Positions 1-11,738 of a stretch of 64,000 bases of DNA are shown piece by piece; position 1 is the stretch's first letter, and each line of letters starts with the position of its first letter. The position numbers and the translations under genes were made by a program. The DNA is from Chalara sp. BL73 (lineage: Eukaryota > Ascomycota > Leotiomycetes > Helotiales): NCBI GenBank assembly GCA_918026815.1, contig CAKJVC010000123.1, positions 62,001 through 126,000 on the forward strand, in the 5' to 3' direction. The notes below the pieces were generated by a model. The model saw only the letters and a program-made list of their open reading frames with translations, ran no database searches and was not told where the DNA came from.

Positions 1-1642
1 TCCTCGATCTTCTTCTTGAACTGCTTCACGTAGTCAATTGAATCTTCCAGTCCCTTGCTCTTTGTCAGCTGCGTCACGTTTATTAAGTTCGGGCGATTCT
101 TACAATCCTGTAACAAAGCCTTACTTTGCGAAGCTGAGGCATTCCGTTAGTTCCTTAGCTTATAGTGAATGGGAAACAAGGTGCTTCAATTACTTTAGGG
201 AACTTCAAGAGGCCATCTGTGCTTCACCATCCTAGCAGAACAGAGTTATTTCCCGAAGAGTACAGGGTGATTTCTTCCACATTCCTTGCGGATTCGTAAA
301 TAACTTCACTGCAAATGTCGACCTTCTTCCAGTCCCAAATGAGGATATCAAACCCTTTGACAGCATCCCGAATGGCCATATCAGAATGTGCGATCTCTCC
401 TTCGTCCACAACTATAACCTTTATTATTTTGTTGACGTGGTTCACCCTTAACCAATCGAAAATCTTCTTCAGATCACTAAGGCCCTTACCCTTCAACCTG
501 GATGAGGATGAGTGGTGAGCAGCTTCAAGTACGCCAGCTATTAGCAGAACAATGTACTTGCTTTGTCTGTCTCTCTCCTTTAATAGATTTATCAGACGTA
601 ATCCTGAGTTTCGGCAAAGCAACGTGCTTCAAGACGCTCTCAAATTGGTGACGCATAGCCAATCCATTTAGATATGCCATGGAAGGGTAACGGATGTTTG
701 ATATACCTTGACCAGGATTGTATAATGCTTTCAGGGCTTTGTCTCTTGGCAATTCTCTGATGCAATACAGTCTGATATACTTCGCGAAGTCATCATTATC
801 TACTTCCTGGCGTAGCATCGTGGATAACTCCTGCCCATATCGTCGACTCCTTTGACCGGGTTTATCCGCATACTCCTTATCCAATTGTCTCCGGGCTTTC
901 TCTTCTAAAAAGTGGAGGCGATACTGATATGGAGTAAGTGGTGGCTTCATCCCATTTTTGCACTCTAATGTCTCTGGATCCACCCCAATTAAGATCCTCA
1001 TTACTGCTAGCCTATCCTTGATAGAATTGCCGTCCTCAGCTCCAGGTTTCAAGATGAGATGTAATGGAGTATCACCACTGTTGCCTGAAGCGTCTTTCCC
1101 CGCAAATGTTTTCGCTTGTTGTCGAAATATTGTATTTGGGGCAGGTACCATGGCCCATATCTCGACAACCATATAGATACATGGGGAAGAATACTCGATG
1201 GCAAGGTGTAAGCAATTCTGCCCGCTAAAGGCTTTAGCACCGAGAATTTGGACTACCACTTGAGGATAATGATTCCCCCATCTGTTGGCAGCTTGCAGGA
1301 TTGTGCGAACGAAAAAATCGATTCCACACTCAAAGGCTGAGTGGAGAGGCGTATACTTCGAAGATTTGTATCTTTAGTTCAGAAGTCTCTTGTGCCGATA
1401 AAGGTACAATTCTACGAAAGATTTGTAATCGTCTCCGGCTTCTTATTTCTGACAATGTGGTGAAGCAAACCTCCGTCGGTCGCTGATCCTTCAGTAGTTA
1501 TCAAGTTAGCTCCGTACTTGTGGATATACTTCTTTCCATCGTCGGTTATGATTAGCTTTTCATTTGCGGAATGAGGGTGGCAAAGACTTTCGGCGCATTT
1601 TCCAGCAAACTCCGGATGCGAACAATTCTCATCTGACCGCAA
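1..1642 (-). pseudogene. Broken ankyrin-type gene, runs off left edge
   Basis: Protein-like sequence is readable along the whole stretch on the minus strand but changes frame several times. From 1642 to about 1415 one frame reads ankyrin-like text (KYGANLITTEG). A second frame takes over near 1360 (YTPLHSAFECG) and continues to 525 with further ankyrin-like units (GQNCLHLAIEY, GDTPLHLIL) and a helical stretch. A third frame runs 622-224 (FDWLRVNHVNKIIKVIVVDEG, then LYSSGNNSVLLGW) and meets an in-frame TGA. Reading resumes beyond it and, after another shift, reaches the window start. From memory this layout resembles large fungal proteins with N-terminal ankyrin repeats and a C-terminal subtilase domain; the protease part is not in the window. 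No clean GT-AG introns repair the shifts, so I call it a pseudogene. Multiple unseen introns are the alternative. Confidence 0.5.
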
Positions 1643-2391
1643 AGGCTCGTATTGAAGACCTCATCTATGGAACATTATCAGATGGAAGCAACGCAACCCT
1701 TCTGATCATAAGATTTTGGTTTTACAGGAACAGGCAAAAATATCACTTCAAGAATGTACGCCTGCAATTTCAGTTCCAGGACGCCAAATTACCAGGGATG
1801 AACGATCCCAAGGTCGTCGGCATGTATCCAGAAGGCATCTGGTACTTGTACAAGAAGACACAAACCAACGATGTCACGACCAATAAAGGGGCTTCAGTAA
1901 ATACCCAGCCTCCACTGCCAGTACCCATAAATGCTAGCGTGTCTTACAACATCGAAAGCTCGGAACGGGCGGACGAAGAGTATAGTAGCCTTCTCACTGG
2001 GATGTCTAAGATTTTGAAGGGGTTCGACGATGATGAGAATACGGCGGAGTGGGTTATAGAGAAGAGCCATCGGCCGAAAAAAAGCAAGGGAGTGCCGAGC
2101 CATCTACAAGTTGCAGTACTTTTGGGTCTGTCGTCAGCCAACCCTTTCTCAATTACTCTGGTGGTGTCGTGCGAGCCGGATATGCGCACATCCATGTGCA
2201 CCAAGCTTGCCGGCAGAAAGCTGATTGGTGATATCGACCCTGTTATTGTACATAACGACAAGAATCAGCTGGGGCGAGACCAACGGCGCGTAGCGCGATT
2301 TAGCGATGACCAAATTAAAAACCTGGATGAGGTGCCACTGAAGCAATTCGGAAAGGTTGAAGAGGATACTGGCGACCCTGTTGCGAGCTAG
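1564..2391 (+). CDS. Uncharacterised protein, apparently 5'-truncated
   Basis: An open frame of 275 codons ends with a TAG. It has no ATG near its 5' end: the first in-frame ATG is at 1798, deep inside the protein-like part. The text from about 1630 onward (ARIEDLIYGTLSDGSNATLL, VVGMYPEGIWYLYKK) looks like genuine coding sequence with a mixed alpha/beta composition. There are no transmembrane segments and no motif I can name. The first 80 bases overlap the antisense 5' end of the broken ankyrin gene. The missing start and this overlap suggest that the 5' end was lost at a rearrangement near 1630. Function unknown; it may be a pseudogene. Confidence 0.4.
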   Translation: MRNEGGKDFRRIFQQTPDANNSHLTAKARIEDLIYGTLSDGSNATLLIIRFWFYRNRQKYHFKNVRLQFQFQDAKLPGMNDPKVVGMYPEGIWYLYKKTQTNDVTTNKGASVNTQPPLPVPINASVSYNIESSERADEEYSSLLTGMSKILKGFDDDENTAEWVIEKSHRPKKSKGVPSHLQVAVLLGLSSANPFSITLVVSCEPDMRTSMCTKLAGRKLIGDIDPVIVHNDKNQLGRDQRRVARFSDDQIKNLDEVPLKQFGKVEEDTGDPVAS

Positions 2392-3682
2392 GCAACTGCA
2401 GCTATTAATAAGGCATCAAATTCATGGCTTTCCACAATTATACATATTGCGAAGCTTATGCCTCATTTAATTCCGTTTCGAATGCGGGAAGTGCACAACA
2501 TCGTATTAGCATATGCTGTAACAACAGTTTGGTTGACTTCCCAGTGGTCATATTCAACATCATGATGAACTATAAAAGCCACGTTTCTGCTGGCTCCTGC
2601 TAACAGACACTTTTTAGCGCCGAGCTGCTCCTGGTGGTGAATGGTTTGTTGAGCGGGCTACTGAGGAACTCTGAATGGCTAGTATCTTGCATAATTCGCT
2701 CTCATAACCTGAGCTTTGACGTACAGACACTTTGGAAGTTCCTTACTGATCTATACTTCCGCTCGAGTTCACTATTACTCCAATTACATAATAATTTCCA
2801 TATCGCCAGTTCCTCCATTGCTAAATAGACTCAACAAACATGCCTCAGACTATCTCCAAGTAAGTTATCACTTGTGGGCTTCGATATATGAATCAATCGC
2901 TAACGATGTCTGGTATTGTGTTCGTGACCAGTATAACAGAACCAAGTCCAAATGAGAGGGTCCGGTTGCTCTTACAGGATACTGCGTCGGCCAAATTTCC
3001 GAGTGCATCTGTACATTTCTTTCATTTACTTACAGTTGGGGCATCGGGATGTGGTGTAAAGAGTAAAATTGAGTTATCAAAAATACTAAATGCGTTGTGA
3101 TAATAAATGCTGAAACGGGCAAGCGGACTGCCACAGAGGTATCCGGTATACGGCAGCCGCAAAAAAAGGGCACAGAATCACAAGGCATTGGCTTTAGAAA
3201 ATGAGCAAAATTTTCTAAAATTGGACAACAAAAAAGTCGGCTGGCACTTAATCTTTTGTAGAAACGCTTTTGAACCAAAATAGCCAAGAGAAAAATAGGA
3301 TGTTAGAAAAGAGCACAAGCGTACAAAACAACAGAAATATAGAACTTATAATGGCTCTACTCTTTTCTTTAAATAGCAATGCAGTATCAAGCAAAAATGT
3401 ACATTATGATACATTTAACTAAAATGAGGTATTTACAGGGCTTTGAGAACTTTACATAAAAAATTACTCAATAATTTTTTTAACGTTTTATTAAAATTGC
3501 AAAACCAGCTTGATAAAATAATAACTGAAACTTATATTACTAATTATATTAATTAAAACAAAGTTTGCATTTATTTCATTTTTAATCCAGATGCCAAAGT
3601 TGGTGTTTTAGTATTAATAAAAACCGATTTGTGCCACACTACTTTGTTCACCTTACATATTACAAAAGTCACATAAACATCG
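2392..3682. other. Gene-free stretch, increasingly AT-rich
   Basis: No convincing gene. At 2840 an ATG in good context opens a seven-codon frame followed directly by a GTAAGT donor, which could be the first exon of a lost gene; no matching downstream exons are visible. From about 3300 to 3660 the DNA is conspicuously AT-dominated, with runs of A and T and few C or G, as in RIP-degraded repeats. It lies in the 3' flank of the minus-strand HET gene that ends at 3683. Confidence 0.4.
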
Positions 3683-6559
3683 TTACGCTAGAAGGACTAG
3701 CTTCCGCTCAAAAGAATGCGCTGCCGAGGCCTCGTTTGTCTTCACTGCAATCAGTGGATGTACTCTTCTGGCGATCGGCCCATCCCATTCAACGCATAAG
3801 AAATTAAGATTATGGGTTGATATAAAATCCGCTGTTTCTGTCACAACGACAAAGTCTAGCCATTGTGGCTGGCGCCGGCGCCATACCCGGTGTAGAACGA
3901 GCCACCCAATAACAGGGCCGCATTCGGCAAACCGTACCTCAAATTGTACGTTGTCGGGAGCATCATCGCAGATCTCCTCTGTTGTCGTCTGAATGGGTTC
4001 AGTGTCTACCCACAATTTGCATGTCACTTCGCGGAAGGCGAGAAGGCGAGAAATTTGAGGGGTGCGGTTCTTGTCAAGAGCTAAGATATTCTTCCCTTGT
4101 GCTTCATGCTCCTTGTTCAGTCGTTCCGCCTCAGCGGCGCCATCTACAAGAATAATGCTCGGAATGTTCGCTTTCTTATCATCAATATCGTCGAACTCAT
4201 CTTCCGATGGGCTGATACCGCTCTTGTACACTTGAACGCACTCAAGCATAATCGGCTTGCCCCCGTCATCGAACCGATAGAAAGGGACTCGTGGGGTCAC
4301 TTCAGCTTGACTGATGTGCCGGTCAAGGATATCGTCCCCTGAGTCGAGTAGGCTAGTGCTCAGCCAAGACCAGGTAGGAAAGTGATCTTTGCGTTCAGAC
4401 CAAGGATCTTCCGTAGCCCAACTCGAGAGGAGGAAAGCAGGCAGATAGATCTCTGGAAGCCCCCAGAAATACTTTCGCTTGGATGGGGACCACAGAACAT
4501 CCCGCATGGTATCTCTTGTGCGATCTGTGCCTGTCTCTTTTACGTCTCTATCAATCAAGGCTGTGAAGACAGCCTTTATAGAATCCAAGCCGTCGGAATC
4601 GTATTTCAATTTACGCCGGACGTACGAGTTCGCAAGCATGTGGTATCTCTCCAGATCTGATTGATCCGGATCCCACTTCAGATGTTTCTTAGGGTCTTTC
4701 GTTGGGTCACCAGGATGTCGTAGATCCGATCTTAGATGTGGGAAAGAGTTATCAGGGAATTCAAGATTCGTGTCTTCGAACCATGTCGCACACGAACAGT
4801 GCCAGAAGCACTGGTCGTCGGTGAAGACGAGAAGCCGCTTGGAGAGATGCTTTTCTTGGAAAGTCCATCCTCTCGTCTCCCATGTTGACTCAGTTAAGGC
4901 TGTCAAGAACGACTGTTTGGTTGCTACAAAAGGGATGCCATCTATGTGCTCTACATGTTGCTGGACCTCGGGGATATCTTTGCCCACTCCTGACATTCCA
5001 GCACTTGCGCCGTCCCCAGAAGCAGCCTATAAGTGGTTAGAAATGTGTCAAGACTAGAAACGAGGGGAGCGCACCACTATTGTCTGCCATGCCCCCGAAT
5101 ACACTTTGTCCATCTGGTTGATATGATGCTGTTTGTCTACAGGATCATCTTGGACAATACACAGCGCGTCGATCCAAACGTATTCCCACGCCAGAAGTGA
5201 GAACGTGTCCATTTCTCCTTGACATCCACCACTCCTCAAATAATTAGAAACATTCTGACATAAATTCAAAACATCTCGGATAGTTTTTGAAATATCTTTA
5301 CGGTCATCGGCTAAAGCTCCAGGAGTGTGCAATTCAGCATAATTTTCTTTAGTTAGTACTAGCTTCAGCTCTGTTCCCCAAACGTACGATAGTGCTGCAT
5401 AGGTCTGGCTTTCCCGGTGGTCCACAATGCAACGCCGGCGGACGTCAACTAAGCGGAGGCTCGGATATTCATCTTGAAGGAAATTCGGGACACAGGATCC
5501 TCTGTGCTTTTCAATGCACTGGGTTGACCACATGAGCCAGCGTTTGATCCTATTCTCTCCTGACCCAATCAGTCTTCCCTGAAGACCACAGAATTGAAGA
5601 TTCGGTGAGTCCATAGCAGGCTCTCCTAATCGCTGTATGCCGAATCTCCGTTTATGATCGAGGTTTGGCTGTTCTAAGGTACCGAGTGTGACCGAAAAGC
5701 GGTAGACCAACCTTTCCGGAAGAGCATCTGCTTTTGCTTCTCTCGATCGAGAATGAAGTTGGAGTATACCCATGGGGCTGGTCCAGAAGCCGGGAATGCC
5801 TGGTATTGGTTGCGGTTCTGCGTCTTTCCTGATCTTGTCATCGTCGTATAGAGCCGCAAACTCGAAGCGATCAACGGTAACCATGGTGTCGTCACCCCAA
5901 GGAGGATGTTCCAGCTCTTGACAACCTTCCAAGCTCTTCAGCAGCAGGTTGCAGAGTGGGCAGAAGCGTTGGAATATCCTGATCAGCGCAAGATTGTTGA
6001 TATAGACGGGATTGCCATCGAAAGGATCCAAATCGTGATTTAATGCTGGCTCGATATATTGCAGCTCAAATGGATGCACTAATGAATCTTCCTTGCTTTT
6101 GCCCTTAGCAGTAGATTGGTTTGGGGGCTCATGGTGAATTACTCCGGATAGCTCCCCTTTTTTGTACTCCGCTTCCGCTTCCTTACTACTAGTGTCACAG
6201 GGTTCGTTGACAGCAGGTGTTGGGGATGTACCAATGTCCTCGCCTTTCTCTTGACGGTCACTGATTGCTATTCTCGAAAGCATACGAGAAAAATTGGTGA
6301 ATCCTGGATCATAACGGAAATATAAAGGATCTTGAGGCTGAGATTTTGGTGAACGAGGTTTAGGCTTGTAATGGCGGGACTGCCCATCAATATCCCACAA
6401 TGCACACGAAACACAATACACACCATCATTTCGAGACGTGGGCTTTGGCGCCGGCCCAACTAAGCCCTCCTCATAAGCATCAACCATCCATGGGAACTTT
6501 TTCCTTATCGACTCCGGAACCTCAGCTGGGTTAAAATAGGCTGGTCTTATGAAATCCAT
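3683..6559 (-). CDS. HET-domain protein (heterokaryon incompatibility type)
   Basis: Two exons, 6559-5075 and 5026-3683, joined over a 48-bp intron (GTGCGC...TATAG, phase 0), give about 942 residues. The ATG at 6559 is the first in frame; the open frame upstream has no ATG. HET signatures appear in order: YAALSYVWG near residue 387, VWIDALCIVQDD about 90 residues later, and the QMDKVYSGAWQTIVAASGDG motif spanning the splice junction, which strongly supports the intron. TRGWTFQEKHLSKR follows near residue 545. Residues 1-380 form a long N-terminal region with a Cys pair (FCPLCNLL) common in this class. HET domains act in allorecognition and trigger cell death in fungi; the partner and trigger of this one are unknown. 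The gene looks intact, is isolated in orientation and is flanked by degraded DNA. Confidence 0.88.
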
Positions 6560-6668
6560 CTTAGAAGCTTGGGGGTGACAATCCACACGACTGGCTAAAT
6601 ATTTAAGACTCAATCTCCCTGGTATTTGCTGCCTTTCGCTTCAAGGTACACGGGCGATCACAACTTTA

Positions 6669-7093
6669 TCAGTCGCGATCAAGATCCAACGCCTTTACAA
6701 AAGCAATAACATCCTTGAAAAGGGGATTGATGAACTTATTAGCCAGCATCCAAAAGTTCAGCGTATGCTTATCACGGGCGGCATCTGAAACATCAGCTGA
6801 AACTCTCGCCACTTTGTCCAATCGGAATATTTATATGACATATAGCTGAAAGATTGCTGAGCTTTGACAATCACTGCCGCTCCAACACTTGACGATCCGC
6901 TGTTTCTATGCGAGAGTGTGTGACACTGAGGCGTCGCTAGCCAAGATTTGGCAACCACAATTCGAGTCGACTTCAGACTTTGAAGCCTACGCCGAGTGCG
7001 GACTCCTCGGAATGACAGTGAGGCGGTGAAAGGATTACAGGGCATTGATACAGCAGGAGAGGTTATCGATTTTAAATCTGTTAACCTATCCAA
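6669..7093 (-). pseudogene. Possible gene relic, unidentified
   Basis: On the minus strand a protein-like tail (DAARDKHTLNFWMLANKFIN, then LFKDVIAFVKALDLDRD and a stop at 6669) follows, in another frame, a stretch reading AAVIVKAQQSFSYMSYKYSDW. The frame changes near 6800 with no obvious intron. It may be the end of a decayed gene. I cannot name a family. Chance coding-like text is a real alternative. Confidence 0.2.
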
Positions 7094-8040
7094 TTTCTTG
7101 TATTACAAGTGCAGATGTGATTATACTAAACTAAACGCCTAAGTATTCTAGTAAACGCTTATCAATAATTACGCTATACAAGGGGTTAAAGTGTGAACAG
7201 CAAACCCCTTTTATATTTTTGTTCCTACTTTGTAAAGAGCCTTTAAAGGAGCAGAATATAGATACCATTTATCCCTTGCAGAATCAAGATAGTGGTCTCT
7301 TATTCATTAAGTCGAGGTATGTAAGTAGTGATCTGGAACAGGCGTAAGTAAGTACCTTGCCATGCAGGCTCTATAGTGATCGAAATGTATGATCCATCTT
7401 TTAATATTGCCCCTGGCTTTTATCAAAGTCCGGCTCAGGAATAAGACTTTTGCTAGCTGCTTCTTGGGCTCTCGAACCCCCATACAGCAAGGGCCGTCTA
7501 CGCTACAGTGCTCCGGAGGCAAAATATGACCGAGACCTTAGAATGGTTCTCTTCGTGTTCTATTCAAGTCGCAAAGACTTTCACCGTCTCGCCTTCCAAC
7601 AACCAGAAGCCGGCAGTACACGGATTGAATAATTTCAGGTAAGCAAATATCATAGACCTTTCCAGGCTAAGTCTTGGCGCTTAACTAAATCTTGATCTCA
7701 GATATGTCTACGGACTGTGCAAAGGAGCCGGGAGGTCGTCGTTGACACAACCAATCGATTTTGCATTTTGCGGCATCTTTTCCGCCACAATTTCGGGTAT
7801 TGTGCAACCGAGCCACGATAAGAAAATACCTCCCGGCTTCTCAGAGATGCATTTCGCTTAGTGACTGTTGGTAAATGCAAAATCTCGATTAAAGTCCTTG
7901 CGCGGCTCCTAAAATTCCGTACAGGTAACGGCTGTTATTCGCTACCTACACGCAAACACTCCCCTCGTGATCCAGTTCCATTGCTGGCCCACACAAGCCA
8001 TGATTCCTTCTTAATCGCAATCTAATCACCTGTGATCCGC
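7094..8040. other. Intergenic, nothing recognised
   Basis: Only short open frames without coherent protein character. An 11-base inverted repeat (arms 7726-7736 and 7828-7838) was seen, but it is within what chance would produce over this length. No tRNA, repeat family or promoter feature could be supported. Confidence 0.35.
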
Positions 8041-8396
8041 TTACGCACTGCGTCGGATGACGGTCGCGGTTGTTTCGTTTATTACCGTAACAGCTGCTAT
8101 ACCAGCAGAGTTGAGGATATCAACTACCACACCCCGGCCGAGGTTTATAGCCCCTGCTGTCGCCGCAGTTGACCCTGCACAATCCCTATTCTAGATGGTA
8201 CCAAAGTTCAACGGCTTGTCTTCAGATGCATCTAGGTCATCGCGAATGCGCTCTATTATACACTCCATGTTCTGTCCAAGGGCAGCCTTGCACCAAGTGT
8301 TGAGAAAGCCTTGGTATACATGCCACTATTACCTAAATTAGTGAAAAGGGCTGCAGCTGTTGTGGCACCAGCTCTTGTTACTACCTGTGCTTGAAT
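8041..8396 (-). pseudogene. Small unknown gene with an in-frame stop
   Basis: Reading down from about 8396, a TTTAG acceptor is followed by a 14-base exon. Then comes a roughly 58-bp intron (GTAGTAACAAG, branch CACTAAT, ending TAATAG), then a frame reading YQGFLNTWCKAALGQNMECI and IERIRDDLDASEDKPLNFGT. A TAG interrupts it near 8194. The same frame continues as DCAGSTAATAGAINLGRGVV and VDILNSAGIAAVTVINETTA, ending at TAA 8041. Both halves are clearly protein-like and share a frame, so the TAG looks like a nonsense mutation (CAG to TAG would be RIP-type). The upstream exons lie in or beyond an AT-rich stretch and were not found. Family unknown; the Gly/Ala-rich, Cys-containing composition suggests a small secreted or structural protein, which is only a guess. 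Confidence 0.4.
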
Positions 8397-9286
8397 GTCT
8401 AAAGCGATGAATTAGTGTAGCTGATTAAAAAAAGGGATCTGTCTCCCGAAAATTCCGGGATTTATTAAGAATATTCAAGGCATAAAAATGCGAATATTCT
8501 AGCTATTTATTTATACCTTTTTTTTTTTATTGCGCAATTCATGTTCGACGTAATATGTTTATTACTGCAATCGCGGTTTTCAATCTTTTTTCTCTTACAG
8601 ATCTAGATACTATTGATACACCTACGTAAGACCTCATAGAACTAGTCGTTCCAACAAGAAGAGGAAGCGGAAATGGGGATGTGTATGGAGAGGAGATGCG
8701 GAATGGAAGATCGACGAGATCGTGGTATTGTTATCGTGTGCGAGTGGTTTGGTGTAGGCTGGCCGAGTTAAAGAGAAGTATAGGAGCGAGGATCGTTTTT
8801 TATATTTGTAAGGTTTCGCTTCTGGGTTCACAGGATGGAAAATATCCTAAGTGAGCCTAGTTGTAGCAAGGGTTTCGCATACATCGAAATGTGCTTCTGG
8901 TTCAGACTGTGGATTGGGACAGTAATGAGGTGACAATGTGTTATTGGTGGACTGTTTATGGGTATTATGATGTTGTGCATGAGTTTACACACTGGTTTGT
9001 AAGATATTCAATGCTAGCTGTTAGATAACTATTAGACAAAATTGTCACTTAAGAATTTGGCAAGTACGGAGAAGGATAACCTAAAATTGGTGTGTCGAGG
9101 CAAAGACAAAAAATATTGGGACAAGCGTAGGGAAGAGCCGTCTACATTAATTGATGTTTAGTGGGCAGAAATACTCCACTGGTGTATCATAACTCGTGAC
9201 TGGACGCCGAGCGTCCGGCGCTGCGATATAAAGCGCCTTGGGTGGCATAAGGCCTTGTAATCTATACCCTTTCGCTTTATCATTGC
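8397..9286. other. Intergenic between relic and permease gene
   Basis: Contains T-rich stretches (around 8518-8530) and short AT-rich segments. No coding region was recognised. The right end is the 3' flank of the permease gene, whose stop is at 9287-9289. Confidence 0.35.
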
Positions 9287-11687
9287 TCAAGGTGCAGGAT
9301 TCGCATATGGTTCATCATCCCTGACGATGTAAATCTGTCCGACCAGTACGGCTAGGCCAACGGCCATAGCGATAGCGATAATGGGTAAATTGACCCTCGC
9401 AAACTCAAGCCTGCGAACGCGAATATGCTTTCGCGCAAGTATGTCTCGCCAGAGAAGACCAGCTAGAGATGCACTAAAAGCTGTGCTGAATGCGCCGTAG
9501 TTGACACCGATCGCCATGCTGTATATTGTCGCCCAGAAGGTGCGGTTGCTAATGGCTGTTTCACTCTGGCGGTGAATTTCCTGCCATGTTTGAATGATGC
9601 GGCAGAGAAGGATGGTAGTGCCGATGTTTGTGCCTGCGAACTGGAATATGTTAGCCATGTGATCCGATTTGAGTGTTTGAGAGTCAACCTACGTTGCATA
9701 GAATAACAGACAGAAAGCCCATGCCGCCAATAGCACCTACGGTTCCGGTCCTATTTACCCAATGGTCCCATCCATAAGCAAATACTTGCACCCATCCTTT
9801 AGTGACCAGTGCTTGAACAAGAACAAACATGGTGAATGCGAAAGGTATGAGAGCAAATGGCAAATGAGCTAACACTGCTGTGACAGTGGGGAACGTGTCT
9901 TGCGTCCAAATATAACTTTCTGCGATAAGCGATATGAGTGTTGGCCGATTCTTCCCATCTCGATGTGCAATTTTGACCTCCTGTGAAATGCGCTCAGAAA
10001 TTGAAACCCTTTGCGCAAAAACCCCTTTCTTCTCGTCCACTTCTGCGCTTGATATTACACTGACTTTCTCATGATTTCGCTGACTGGCTCTAGAATGAGT
10101 CGACTCCCGTTTTTCGTTCACGGAACCTACTGGATTTGTCGGTCGATCACCGTGTTCTAATTTGTTGCCTTGTGGCAGAAGCATCGATATGGAGGATTCC
10201 AGAGGAGCCGCTCTGATGATATCGTCAGCATTAGTACTGTTATCCCGACTCGCTCCACTATCGTTTTGAATTGGATGTTCATCTTCAAAATGCGGTTCGG
10301 GAGATTGACTCTGCACAAGGCCAGGCTCGTATGGTTCGAAACTTTGCCTTTCTTGCTCTTCAGCAACCCTTCTTTGTTCCTCCTCCAGGAGACGCTGGGC
10401 TCGTGCTTCCTCGTACTCCTGCCGGCCTTTGCGCGCTATGCCGCGAGTTTCTTCTCGATGAATCCATCCAAATGCGACGTCCCAACAGAACATGACAAAT
10501 GCAGCTGGTAGAGTGACGTAGAAAACTGGTTGTTCACCATGGGTTTGACTAGCACCATTGATTGCCAGAAGTGTAACGAGGGTTGCAGCCATGATCACGG
10601 CTCCAAAAGCCGCGCCTTTTTTATCGAGAAATGGGTTCATGATTTCTTCAAGTGAGAGAAGCTTGCCCTGCTCTTCATTCCCTGGCTCATTTGCTTCCTC
10701 TTCAGCATTACCTCTGGCATGTGGAATGTTCGGGTTCACGGGCTTCTTTGCCTTTGCTTCCTCCGAAAGTTCGTGCATCGTTATTGACATTGGGATCAAA
10801 GTTTCGTCCGCGAAAATGATATAAAGCAAAAAGGGAAACAATACTATTGCCGTTACAATAACCGGGACGATCATGTTAGCGGTATAATTGATGAACTTGA
10901 TCTCAAAAGCACCCGCGAGGACAAGGTTGGTGGGATTTGACGAAACAAGGATGGCTGAGGCAATATTAGCGACCGCAAACTGGGTGTGAATCCATGCCCT
11001 TGGGTGCCTGATATTGTTTGAGACTCTGGTCATGTAGGCTAAAAATGCCGTCCCAGATAAGATGATGGGGTCATTCCCAATGAAGCTCCCTAGCCCGAAG
11101 AAAAAGGCGTAGAGATAGAAGAATAGCCTTCCGCCGACTTTTCCTCCCTTTTGAAGAACCTTGAAAGCCAAGTATCTGATCAAGCCTGAAGCGTCGATAG
11201 AAATGGCAATGTATGCCAGCGTGATGAAAAACACCATGATGTCAAGGGGGGAGATGTTGTTCGTCCCAATAGTCCCGTCATGCACTTCTTTTGAACCAAT
11301 AGCTAAAATTGCAAGCAAAAATAGGTCCGCTATCAGAGGTGCCGTTACAAAATTGAGCGGAAAGTTCAGTTTTAGGAAAAACGGCTTGTTTTCGCCAGCT
11401 TGCTTGTCTTGATCATCGTGCTTAGGCCGGTCCTGCCTTGGTGATATTACCCGAAACGCGCTTAAAGAATCTAGAATAATGTTCGCGAATGGGCGAGGAA
11501 TAAAGATCGGAATATGGAAGGGGAAAAGGACCACAAGGTCTATGTTCGCAGGACAGCGGTTAGTGTTCTCTTATAGGCATGGAAAGCATTATCTGTACTT
11601 ACTAGTCAACACGAAAACAACCAAGGTGACAATCGAACGCCACTCTCTGATTTTGCTGGTATCTGTATCTATCTCCTGCACCGCCAT
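9287..11687 (-). CDS. ArsB/NhaD-type anion permease
   Basis: Three exons, 11687-11603, 11539-9693 and 9640-9287, with introns of 63 and 52 bp, give about 761 residues. Junctions are supported by continuity: VFVLTNLVVLFPFHIP across the first and LLCN-FAGTNIGTTILL style text (ILCN/FAGTNIG) across the second. The protein is polytopic. The first half carries the permease hallmarks SFIGNDPIILSGTAFLAYMT and ANIASAILVSSNPTNLVL. A long charged cytoplasmic loop follows (roughly residues 330-520, Glu/Arg-rich), then a second membrane half ending near the C-terminus. The family (ArsB/NhaD, related to CitMHS and SLC13) moves anions or exchanges Na+/H+ across membranes; the substrate is not deducible here. 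It shares a 1.66-kb divergent promoter with the seven-TM gene, and that promoter holds three CACGTG boxes. Intact and well formed. Confidence 0.85.
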
Positions 11688-11738
11688 TTTGTGCACAACC
11701 GGGCACCACGGCAAGGAGGGACTACTTAGTGATAGTCC

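Noticed and set aside
7726..7838. Inverted repeat AGCCGGGAGGT / ACCTCCCGGCT spaced by 91 bp
   Set aside because: An 11-base match at this spacing is about what chance gives in a 64-kb window, and the match does not extend.
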